Below, piece by piece: positions 24,672 to 32,520 of a stretch of DNA of 64,000 nucleotides; position 1 is the first letter of the stretch, and each line of letters opens with the position of its first letter. This DNA is from Micromonospora foliorum (GTDB lineage Bacteria; Actinomycetota; Actinomycetes; Mycobacteriales; Micromonosporaceae): contig NZ_JAKKFF010000075.1 of assembly GCF_022229015.1 (NCBI RefSeq), positions 1-64,000 on the forward strand. Reading direction: 5' to 3'. The translations under genes and the position numbers were made by a program. The notes below the pieces were generated by a model that was given only the letters and a program-made list of their open reading frames with translations, did not search any database and was not told the DNA's origin.

Positions 24672-26237
24672 CTAGCTGGCGTACGTCTCGAACTCACCGA
24701 CCCGGGGCGTACCGCCGGAGCTGTTGATCTTGAAGTTGAGCTTGCTCGTCGCGGTGGCCGGGAAGGTGATCGAACCGGCCCCGCTGCCGGTGGCCAGGAC
24801 GGCCCCGTTGTCGTTGTTGACCAGCTGCCAGGACCCGATGGAACCCTGGGTGCCGGACGGCTCGCGGATCACCACCCGGGACACCTGGGTCGCGGAGCCC
24901 CACTTGATCGAGATCGTGCCGGTCGACCCGGCCGGCGACCAGTAGGTGCTCAGGTTGCCGTCGCGCACGTTGCCGTAGCTGGTCCCGCTGGCCTTGCTGG
25001 AGCCGTCGGCGCCGGCGCCGAGGCTGAGGTTGGTCCCGCCGGTGGGCGGCGGCGTCGTGGGCGGCGGGGTGGTCGGCGGCGGCGTCGTGGGCGGAGGGGT
25101 GGTCGGCGGAGGGGTGGTGGGCGGCGGGGTCTGCGGCGAGCAACTGCCGTTCGACACCCTCAGGCCCGTGTTGGCGCCGACCGTCTGGCGGACGATGTCC
25201 GGCACGCAGCTCGCCCCGTCGAGGCTGTACGAATACGGGATGCTGACCGTGGTGTTGGAGGTCGGGTTGGGGCCGGCGGGGTAGTTCTCGCTGCCGGCGC
25301 TGGACCAGGTCACGTTGTCGAAGACGTTGCCGGCGACCTGCCAGTAGCCACGCTCGTTGGTGTAGAAGGTGCCCAGGACGTCCTTGGAGTCGCGGAAGTA
25401 GTTGTTCTCCACCTTGGCCCTGGCTCCGGCCCGGGAGTTGATCCCGGACTCGTGCAGGCTCACGTAGTGGTTGTTGTAGATGTGGGCGATCCCGCCGCGC
25501 AGCAGCGGCGTGCGGGAGTCGATGTTCTCGTAGAGGTTGTGGTGGTACGTGATGAAGCCGTTGGACAGGTCGCTCTCGCTGGACCCGACAAGGCCGCCGC
25601 GACCGGAGTTGCGCAGGATGCTGTAGGACAGCGTCACGTACTGGGTGTTGTCCTTCATGTCGAAGAGGCCGTCGTACCCCTCGGACTCCCCGCCCGACGC
25701 CTCCAGGGTGACGTGGTCGACCCAGACGTTGCGGACCGTGCTCTCCATGCCGATGGCGTCCCCACCGTTGGAGGTGGGCGAGCCCGACTTCTTGACGTTC
25801 CGGATGGTCACGTTCTGGATGATGATGTTGCTGGAGTCGCGGATGTGGATGCCGAGCTGGTCGAAGACGGCGCTGCCGACCCCGATGATGGTGACGTTGC
25901 TGATCTGCTTGAGCTCGATCACGCCCGCCGCGGTGTTGCAGCTCGCCCCGGACACCTTGCTGGTGTTGCCGTGGTTGATGGTCCCGGTGACCTCGATGGT
26001 GATCGGGGTGCTGCTGCTGGTCCGACCGCACAGCGCCGCGTGGATCGCCGTGCCCGTGGTGGCCCGTACCGTCTGCCCGCCCGCGCCGCCGGTGGTCCCG
26101 CCGTTCTGGGTGGCGTAGCCGGTGGCGCTGCCGACCGCCGCCGCGGCCTGCGGGGTCGGTAGGGCCACCCCGACCGCGATCACCACGGCCGCTGAAGCCA
26201 GCACTGCCTGACATCGCAGCGCGACTGGTCGTCTCAT
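24672..26237 (-). CDS. Secreted PL1 pectate lyase with C-terminal F5/8-type binding module
   Basis: The 521-residue protein has a signal peptide (about 1-34), a right-handed beta-helix PL1 catalytic domain (about 35-365) with the WVDHVTL, GGLVGSSESD and HHNLYENIDSRTPLLRGG motifs, a (TPPPT)n linker (about 370-400) and a discoidin/CBM32-like C-terminal domain. It cleaves polygalacturonate by beta-elimination outside the cell, with calcium. A GGAAAGCGGTTTCC operator-like dyad lies about 225 nt upstream. Confidence 0.93.
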   Translation of the reverse strand: MRRPVALRCQAVLASAAVVIAVGVALPTPQAAAAVGSATGYATQNGGTTGGAGGQTVRATTGTAIHAALCGRTSSSTPITIEVTGTINHGNTSKVSGASCNTAAGVIELKQISNVTIIGVGSAVFDQLGIHIRDSSNIIIQNVTIRNVKKSGSPTSNGGDAIGMESTVRNVWVDHVTLEASGGESEGYDGLFDMKDNTQYVTLSYSILRNSGRGGLVGSSESDLSNGFITYHHNLYENIDSRTPLLRGGIAHIYNNHYVSLHESGINSRAGARAKVENNYFRDSKDVLGTFYTNERGYWQVAGNVFDNVTWSSAGSENYPAGPNPTSNTTVSIPYSYSLDGASCVPDIVRQTVGANTGLRVSNGSCSPQTPPPTTPPPTTPPPTTPPPTTPPPTTPPPTGGTNLSLGAGADGSSKASGTSYGNVRDGNLSTYWSPAGSTGTISIKWGSATQVSRVVIREPSGTQGSIGSWQLVNNDNGAVLATGSGAGSITFPATATSKLNFKINSSGGTPRVGEFETYAS

Positions 26238-26462
26238 GTCGCCTCACCTTCGCATTCGTCTCGTTCCAGGCTTCGACTCGACGCACACCGCGACCGCACC
26301 TGCCGACGGACGTCATTCAGGAATTGGCGACAGTCAATCGCGGCGATTTCATCGAGATGTCTCGTGCCCTGGTAGAAGCAGGGATGTGCCGTGCAAGCGA
26401 GGTGCGCCCGGTGACATCGCTCGCCCGACTGCCAAATGAAACATCGATGCAACGCAATCGTA

Positions 26463-26476
26463 GGAAAGCGGTTTCC
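26463..26476. promoter_or_regulatory. Candidate LacI-type operator for pectate lyase
   Basis: GGAAAGCGGTTTCC has a central CG and near-perfect dyad symmetry, as in LacI-family and CcpA-like sites. It lies 226 nt upstream of the pectate lyase start. Confidence 0.4.
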
Positions 26477-26595
26477 CTGAAGGCAATAGCTGGCGCTTGC
26501 AGGTTTGTTGCAGTGCTCACGAGAGGGGTCGGCCGCGCGGGTCGGGGCGAGCCTGGTCGTCGGCGGCGCAGTTCCGGCTCGTTGCGCGCTCGGTA

Positions 26596-26642
26596 TTGAC
26601 ACCGCCGGGCCTGCCATCGATGCTCTGCTAAATCAGTTTAGC
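26596..26642 (+). promoter_or_regulatory. Promoter/operator of the esterase gene (shared with ABC operon)
   Basis: TTGACA (26596-26601) is followed after 19 nt by TGCTCT and the dyad GCTAAATCAGTTTAGC (26627-26642). A 23-bp segment (26620-26642) is repeated, in inverted orientation, upstream of the substrate-binding protein gene at 39746-39768, with the same TTGACA spacing. This marks it as a site for the LacI regulator encoded at 39926. Confidence 0.75.
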
Positions 26643-26725
26643 GGCCGGCTCGCTCCGACCCGTCCCACTCCCCGGTCCCGGGCGGGACCGCTGACTGAAC
26701 GCACCACCCCCGAGAAAGGACCCGC

Positions 26726-28039
26726 ATGAGACTGCGAAAAGGACTGATCCCGCTCGCCGCCACCCTCGTCCTTGCCGGCGCCTCCGGCACCGCGTACGGC
26801 AGCGCCAGCGACAGCCGGGGCGCCACGGACGGAATCCGCAGCATCACCCCGATCACCACCGTCTACACGTACGGCCAGAAGGTCTCGGCGGTGGCGATCG
26901 AGTACGGGGCCACGGTCAACCCCCGCACCCTCGACACCGCCACGTTCTCGGTGACCGACACCATCTACAACTTCCGCTTCAACCCCATCGAGGACCTGCC
27001 GAAGCTCGCCGACCGGACCGTCACCCACACCTACACCAACGGGACACCGGGCACCCGTGCCGACCACCGATCGGCGCCGGGCAGGTACGTCATCGTCGAG
27101 CTCGACCCCGCCGACACCGGCGGCTCGACGGTCATCGTCTCCAAGTGCCCGACCTTCCTCTGCACCGTGAAGGTCAATCCCGAGCTGCCGACCCGGGTCG
27201 TGCAGCGCAAGGACGTGCATGGCCAGCCCGGCCGCGGGGCCGGCAAGGGGCCGGTGCTCGCCCGGGCCACTCCGCGCGAATCCCGACCGGTCACCGAGAA
27301 GCCGGTCAACCAACTGGTCGACGAGTTCACCTACGGCTCGTTCCTGAGTGGCGGAATGGTGCTGCCGTACCACTACCACCTGCCGAAGAACTACCAGCCG
27401 GGCCGCACGTACCCACTGATGGTCGTCCTGCCCGGTCACGGAATGGGCTGGGACGGCGACAACCTCGGCGTCCAACTCGCCGCCGACATCCCGGCGACCG
27501 CGTGGCTCCAACCGCAGTGGACCGGCACCGCCGAGGACGTCATCGTCCTGGCGCCTCAGCACCAGCGGGTCGGTGGGGTCGCCGAGGCGGACCTGCTGGT
27601 CAAGCTGCTCGACCAGTTCGTCGACCAGTTCGCGGTGGACACCCGTCGGGTGTACGCGACCACCGTGTCGTACGGATCCCAGCTGCTCTGGGAGGCGTTC
27701 GCCAAGCGTCCGGACCTGTTCGCCGGCGGGTTGGTGACCGGTGGTTTCCCGGTCAACGCCACCCAGGCGACCGCCATCGCGGCGGCCGAGGTGCCGGTGT
27801 GGATCACCCACGGCGAGCACGACCACCTGCTCAACGTCACGGGCGCGCGCAACTCCACCGCCGTGCTGCGGCAGGCGTACGCCGCCCGGGGCAAGACGCC
27901 GGAGCAGACCGCCGACCTGGTGCGCTACACCGAGTACGCCGACGCCGCGTTCTCGGTGCCGGACTACCACGCCGCGTTCGGGCCGACCTACGAGGACGCC
28001 GGCATCCTGCGCTGGCTGCTCGACCAGTCCAAGCCCTGA
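26726..28039 (+). CDS. Secreted esterase/alpha-beta hydrolase with N-terminal Ig-like domain
   Basis: The 437-residue protein has a signal peptide (about 1-28), an Ig-like beta domain (about 35-150) and a C-terminal alpha/beta hydrolase resembling PHB-depolymerase/carbohydrate-esterase-like enzymes (YPLMVVLPGHGMGWD, then RRVYATTVSYGSQLLWEAF with the probable nucleophile Ser, and ITHGEHDHLL). The usual GxSxG reads VSYGS, an atypical elbow. It probably removes acyl groups from a polysaccharide or polyester outside the cell. Its operator links it to the importer at 36426-39552. Confidence 0.82.
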   Translation: MRLRKGLIPLAATLVLAGASGTAYGSASDSRGATDGIRSITPITTVYTYGQKVSAVAIEYGATVNPRTLDTATFSVTDTIYNFRFNPIEDLPKLADRTVTHTYTNGTPGTRADHRSAPGRYVIVELDPADTGGSTVIVSKCPTFLCTVKVNPELPTRVVQRKDVHGQPGRGAGKGPVLARATPRESRPVTEKPVNQLVDEFTYGSFLSGGMVLPYHYHLPKNYQPGRTYPLMVVLPGHGMGWDGDNLGVQLAADIPATAWLQPQWTGTAEDVIVLAPQHQRVGGVAEADLLVKLLDQFVDQFAVDTRRVYATTVSYGSQLLWEAFAKRPDLFAGGLVTGGFPVNATQATAIAAAEVPVWITHGEHDHLLNVTGARNSTAVLRQAYAARGKTPEQTADLVRYTEYADAAFSVPDYHAAFGPTYEDAGILRWLLDQSKP

Positions 28040-28100
28040 GGCCGCGGACCGGGCGACGCCTCACCGCGATCCGGCAGCGCGATTCCCTCGCGCCGGCGGG

Positions 28101-29180
28101 TTACCGACGGGCGTCGCCCGCGTCGTGCTCGTCGGGGGCGGGCCCGCCCCCGACGAGCACGGACTCCTGACCCTCCTGCCGGCCCTCCTGCCTCGCGCGG
28201 GCCAGCAGCCCGGCCAGCCGACGCCGCCGGTGCCGGACCGCCGCCCGCAGCCCCAGGAGCAGGCCGGCGAGCAGACCCAGCAGCGCGAGCTGCGCCCACG
28301 GTACGACCCAGGTGGTGACGGTGGCCGAGGCCGGTCGAAGGTCCGCCCCGGCCTGGCCGTCGCCGAGCAGCGTCGGCGACGTGCTGACGGTCGTGCGGAG
28401 GCGCACCAGGGCCCACACGCCGTCGGCCCGGGTCTGCACCTCCCGACTGCCGCCGGGAAGCAACTCCTCGACGGCGTTGCTGGCGTCGTGGCTGCTCCGG
28501 CCGAGGAGGTCGGACATCGCCACCCGACTCGTGCCGCTGACCCAGACGTTGCCGTCGTTCTCCACGGTGTAGCGGACCCGCACCGTGCCACCGGCGAAGG
28601 GGTTCCACGACGGGGAGTACGTCGCGCCGAGGCCGCGGACGGCCAGGGCTGCCCGCGCGGAGCCGTTGACCCGCAGCATGACCCGGAACCCGACGCGGCT
28701 CTCCACGTTGACCGTTCCTCCGGTGCTGGTGACCGTCGCGGCGATGCCGGCCGGGTGGTCGCCCGGGGTGGCGCCCTTGGGCACCCTGATCGTGAATGGC
28801 ACGACCCGCGTCTCGTTCGGGCCGACGGTGACCTTCTCCTGCACGTCGATCCAGGTGCCGCCGTCGACCGAGGGCCGGTCGGACGACAGCATGTTGAAGC
28901 GACCCTTGTCGGTGAGGTAGCCGTCGGCGGCCTTCAGCGAGAAGGCCACAGCGGTACGGCTGAGGTTGCGTACCGCCAGGTGCTCGGTCACGACCTGCCC
29001 CGGGTCGAGGCTCGCGTTGATCCACCGGCGTTGGTCCGGCCCACTCGCGGTGGCCGGCTGGACCGTCCAGGTCAGGGCCTTCGGGTCCGGTTCCGCCGCC
29101 GCCGCGGTCGGCGCGGCCGCAACCGCGAGGGACGCGACGGCGAGGACGACGAGCGCCCGGCGCAGCGGGGTGACGGTCAT
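28101..29180 (-). CDS. DUF916-like surface protein with C-terminal membrane anchor
   Basis: The 359-residue protein has a signal peptide (about 1-28), two Ig-like beta domains with the PFTIRVPKGATPGDHPAGI segment typical of DUF916/WxL-interacting proteins, and a C-terminal transmembrane helix (WAQLALLGLLAGLLLGL) followed by Arg-rich cytoplasmic residues. The start ATG at 29180 is chosen at the signal peptide; 20 upstream codons are unlikely coding. It follows the WxL-like gene in the same operon. The 3' end overlaps a long palindrome. Confidence 0.75.
   Translation of the reverse strand: MTVTPLRRALVVLAVASLAVAAAPTAAAAEPDPKALTWTVQPATASGPDQRRWINASLDPGQVVTEHLAVRNLSRTAVAFSLKAADGYLTDKGRFNMLSSDRPSVDGGTWIDVQEKVTVGPNETRVVPFTIRVPKGATPGDHPAGIAATVTSTGGTVNVESRVGFRVMLRVNGSARAALAVRGLGATYSPSWNPFAGGTVRVRYTVENDGNVWVSGTSRVAMSDLLGRSSHDASNAVEELLPGGSREVQTRADGVWALVRLRTTVSTSPTLLGDGQAGADLRPASATVTTWVVPWAQLALLGLLAGLLLGLRAAVRHRRRRLAGLLARARQEGRQEGQESVLVGGGPAPDEHDAGDARR
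28124..28161. terminator. 38-bp perfect palindrome overlapping gene 3' end
   Basis: 28124-28142 is the exact reverse complement of 28143-28161, with no spacer. It lies inside the last codons of the DUF916-like gene (encoding SVLVGGGPAPDE) and 85 nt after the convergent esterase stop. It may terminate both transcripts. Confidence 0.6.
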
Positions 29181-29239
29181 GAGGCGGCCCTTCGGCACGG
29201 GGCTGGGCGGGGGCCCGATCCGGACCCCCGCCCAGGCCA

Positions 29240-29872
29240 CTACTCGAACAGTGAGAGCGTGAGCGTGGAGCTGTACTCGCCGGCGGCGACCTCCGCGGGG
29301 GTCCGCAGGTAAAGGTCGGCATTGACCGAGTACGAGTCGCCGGCGACGGCCTCGGAGTCGAAGGCCGAGACCAGCAACTCCTGGTCGACGAGGCCGACAT
29401 TGTTGCCCGGCTGGGTCGGCTCGTCCAGGCTGGTCACCACCTCCTCGCCCTCGGTGACCAGGCCGGTGTCGCCGCCGTCGAGCAGGCGCGGCTTCCAGCC
29501 GAAGTGGTCGGCGGTGATCGGCGCCTGGCCGGCGGTGCCCGCGAAGTCGGTCGCGCTGCCGAGCACCGCCCAGCTGGCGCCGTCGGGCACCTCGTCGGCG
29601 ACACGGGTGTCGGTGACCGTCACCGTCGGCAGCGTACCGACGAACTGGCGAACCAGAAGGGTCGAGCCGTCCTCGGACAGCGCGACGGCGTCGCCGGCGA
29701 TCGACAGGGCGAGCACGCCCGGTTCCCTGATCTCGTCGATGTCGACAGTGACCCGCACGCTGGCGTCGTCACCGGGCTCGGCCAGTGCGGGCGACGGCAG
29801 CACCGCCGCCCCGGTCAGCACGGCGCCGACCGCGCTGACCGCGAACAGCCGCCGCCGTTTGTATGTGTTCAT
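29240..29872 (-). CDS. WxL-domain-like cell-surface protein
   Basis: The 210-residue exported protein has a signal peptide (about 1-32). Its domain includes VTVTDTR...SWAVLGSATDFAG, matching the core of WxL surface proteins (VxDxR...GWxLxxSxTDF). In Firmicutes WxL proteins bind peptidoglycan and pair with DUF916 proteins, exactly the arrangement here. The start ATG at 29872 has a GGAG site 5 nt upstream. It lies 27 nt after the GH43 gene, so all three are probably co-transcribed. Confidence 0.7.
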   Translation of the reverse strand: MNTYKRRRLFAVSAVGAVLTGAAVLPSPALAEPGDDASVRVTVDIDEIREPGVLALSIAGDAVALSEDGSTLLVRQFVGTLPTVTVTDTRVADEVPDGASWAVLGSATDFAGTAGQAPITADHFGWKPRLLDGGDTGLVTEGEEVVTSLDEPTQPGNNVGLVDQELLVSAFDSEAVAGDSYSVNADLYLRTPAEVAAGEYSSTLTLSLFE

Positions 29873-29899
29873 GTGATCTCCGTTCTCCGCCATCAGGGG

Positions 29900-32320
29900 T
29901 TATCCGCCGCAGGTGCCGGCGGGGTGTTGCACGGTGTGGACGGTCGTCACGTCCTGTCCGCCGATCGCCCCGGTCACCCGGACCGTCGCCGACCCCGCCG
30001 ACACCGACACGGCACGGGTGTTGAACGACTGGTAGGCGTTCGCGCCCGGCGCGACGGCCGCGAACGACCGCTCGCCGTACGGCGTCTCCAGGGTGATGCC
30101 CACCGGCGCGTCATGGTCGTTGCGCGCCTGCACCGTCACGTACGCCTTGCCTCCCACGCAGCGCGTCGACGCGCTGGCCGTGACGGGCAGGTCGAGGGTG
30201 GCCGCCGCGAAGGCCCAGTTGTCGATCTCGAAGAGGTCGACGCCGGCCGGGCCGGTGTAGGTGAAGTAGACGTCGTGCACGCCGCTGACGCCGTCGAGTT
30301 CGGCGGTCACCTCGGCCCACTGTCCGACCGGCGTGTCCACCGCGACCGTGCCGACGACGGGACCGTTGACGTCGTCCAGCCGGACCTGGACCTGCCCGCC
30401 GGCGGCGAGCGCACGCACCCGAGCCGTCAGGTTCTGTGCGCCGTTGTCCCCGAAGCTCACCGAGGACAACGCCGTCCAGTCGCCGTTGTCGATGTCGCGG
30501 ACCACCAGGTTCGGCGCCGCGCCACCGAACTGGGCGGAGCTGCCGTCGACCTTCGTGGTCGCGACGCCCTTGCTCCAGCCGAAGGTCTCGGCCTCGAAGA
30601 CGCGGTACGGGTCGAAGTCCCGGACCTGGTCCACGCCCTCGTACGTGCCGACGACCTGCTGGATCGTGCCGTCCGGGTTGAAGGTCAGTTCCTGGATGTG
30701 CGGGCTGCGGTACCCCTGGGTGGTGTTGCCGTTGATGCGCTTGTTCAGCGTCGGGGCGTGGTAGGTGAAGTAGTACTTGCCCCCGAACTCGAACACCGAC
30801 TGGTGGTTGTTACCACCGGTGCCGGCCCCGAAGAACTGCGACTGGTTCGGGAAGAGCACCCCGGCGTAGGTCTCCTTCGGCCACGACATCGGGCCGTCGG
30901 AGATCATGTAGCCGATCTGGCCACCCCCGGGGTAACCGGGCAGCGGCTGCTGGTTGCCACCGAAGTCGTTTCCGCCGAAGTGCGACGAGTACGAGAAGTA
31001 GTACCTGCCCTGGCGCTTGAAGACGTGACCCGCCTCGAAGGCGACCGGGGCGTCGACCACCGCGGCCGTCCCCTCGGTCGAGACCATGTCGTCGCCGAGT
31101 GCGATCGCCCGGATGTTCTTCGGGTTGTTGAAGCGCTCGGCCGGCGGCATGCTCGTCGACGCGGGACCACCACCGAAGTAGAGGTACGGCTGGCCGTCGT
31201 CGTCGACGAACGGGGCCGGGTCGAACTTCCACGCGACGGTCTCGGCACCGGGGGTACGACCGTCGATGAGCGTGCTCGTGCGCTCGCTGGTCCACGGGCC
31301 GAGCGGCGACGCGCCCGTGATCACGTTGCTGGAGCCACCACCGTTGGCGTAGTAGAGGAAGAACTTCTCCACCCCGTTCACCACCTTCTTGGTGATGCCC
31401 GGAGCCCACGAGTTGGCGGTGAACGGGGCCACCCCGTTCGGGCCGGCGACCTGGATCTCACCGTGGTCCGTCCAGTTCACGAGGTCCTCCGAGGAGATCA
31501 CCGTGATCTGGTTGATGTCGCCGTAGTTGATCCCCGGCGAGACGCCCGTGGTCGGGTTGGGGGCGTAGCCCTGGGTGTCGTTTGTCATGTACATGTAGAC
31601 CCGACCGTCGTGCACGAGGCCGAAGCCGTCAGCCCCGAACTTGTGCCCGATCAACGGGTTGTGCTCCCCGGGCAGCTTGCCGACGACCTCGATGGTCTTC
31701 GAGGCCGGCGCGGGCGGCGCGGCGCCGATCACCGACACGTCGTCGAGCTTGAAGTCCATGAGGTGCAGGGCCGGGTCCGTGGACGGCGTGCTCGTCCAGG
31801 GGGTCTCGAAGAACAGGCGCGCCGTCGACACGGTCTGCGTCGCCGGGATCGTGAACGTTCCGTTGAACTGCGCCCACTGACCCTTCGTCGCCGTCACGCT
31901 GACGAGGTTCGTGTAGGTGCCTCCGCCGTAGTGCATGGTGGCGAAGAACTGCTTCGTGGCCGGTCCGCTCTCGTTCTCGTACTTGATGCGGGCCGTGAGG
32001 GTGTACGCCTGGCCGGCCTGCACCTTGCCGCTGAGGTCCTGCATCGGCCCGGACCCGGTTGTCGTCCGGCTGGTGACGAGCGCGGCGTTCGCGCCGGAGT
32101 AGGCGTCCGACGTGGCCGACAACTGGGCGCCGTCGGTGGCGTTTCCGTTGTTGACGAACCAGTTGGCCAGGCCGTCCTCGAACCCGCCGTTGACGACGAG
32201 GTTCGTGTCGGCGGCCTGGACCGGCGCCGCCGGGGCGACGAACCCGGTGGCCAGCAGCAGGCCTACTGTCGCGAGCGCTGCGACCCGTCCTCGGGTCGCC
32301 CGTCGCATTCGTTGTTCCAC
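29900..32320 (-). CDS. Secreted GH43 arabinoxylan hydrolase with CBM4/9-like, CBM6-like and shared C-terminal modules
   Basis: The 806-residue protein has a signal peptide (about 1-35), a CBM4/9-like domain (LVVNGGFEDGLANWFV onward, about 36-185), a GH43 five-bladed propeller (NPLIGHKFGADGFGLVHDGRVY onward, about 200-560) and a CBM6-like domain (about 570-715). A C-terminal module of about 88 residues ends TCGG. The domain order and motifs resemble arabinoxylan arabinofuranohydrolases. The start is GTG at 32320 with an AAGGAGG site 7 nt upstream. The C-terminal module recurs in the next gene upstream. Confidence 0.88.
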   Translation of the reverse strand: MEQRMRRATRGRVAALATVGLLLATGFVAPAAPVQAADTNLVVNGGFEDGLANWFVNNGNATDGAQLSATSDAYSGANAALVTSRTTTGSGPMQDLSGKVQAGQAYTLTARIKYENESGPATKQFFATMHYGGGTYTNLVSVTATKGQWAQFNGTFTIPATQTVSTARLFFETPWTSTPSTDPALHLMDFKLDDVSVIGAAPPAPASKTIEVVGKLPGEHNPLIGHKFGADGFGLVHDGRVYMYMTNDTQGYAPNPTTGVSPGINYGDINQITVISSEDLVNWTDHGEIQVAGPNGVAPFTANSWAPGITKKVVNGVEKFFLYYANGGGSSNVITGASPLGPWTSERTSTLIDGRTPGAETVAWKFDPAPFVDDDGQPYLYFGGGPASTSMPPAERFNNPKNIRAIALGDDMVSTEGTAAVVDAPVAFEAGHVFKRQGRYYFSYSSHFGGNDFGGNQQPLPGYPGGGQIGYMISDGPMSWPKETYAGVLFPNQSQFFGAGTGGNNHQSVFEFGGKYYFTYHAPTLNKRINGNTTQGYRSPHIQELTFNPDGTIQQVVGTYEGVDQVRDFDPYRVFEAETFGWSKGVATTKVDGSSAQFGGAAPNLVVRDIDNGDWTALSSVSFGDNGAQNLTARVRALAAGGQVQVRLDDVNGPVVGTVAVDTPVGQWAEVTAELDGVSGVHDVYFTYTGPAGVDLFEIDNWAFAAATLDLPVTASASTRCVGGKAYVTVQARNDHDAPVGITLETPYGERSFAAVAPGANAYQSFNTRAVSVSAGSATVRVTGAIGGQDVTTVHTVQHPAGTCGG

Positions 32321-32520
32321 GAGACATCCTCCTTCATCTCTGACGTGCGGTCATCGGTGTACGGGGGATCGGTGGGTGTGCTTCCGTGGGTGGTCCGGAC
32401 ATCCGAGGTGGACTGCCGCCACCGGTCCGACGGTGGCCGGCGCGGGCGGGATCCGCTGTTCCGCGCCGCCCGGCCGGTCGCCGGTGGTGCTGGCCGGTGA
32501 GCCGAGGTCTCGTGGTGGGG

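Larger units (their letters stand above)
26238..26725. other. 488-nt intergenic region between divergent pectate lyase and esterase genes
   Basis: No convincing gene is seen. The region has visibly lower GC in its middle (about 26320-26480). It contains a LacI-type dyad at 26463-26476 on the pectate-lyase side and a TTGACA promoter plus GCTAAA/TTTAGC operator at 26596-26642 on the esterase side. Confidence 0.7.

Noticed and set aside
26234..26617. 127-codon minus-strand frame in the pectate lyase upstream region
   Set aside because: No family match, no ribosome site, atypical codon use, and it covers operator-like sites.
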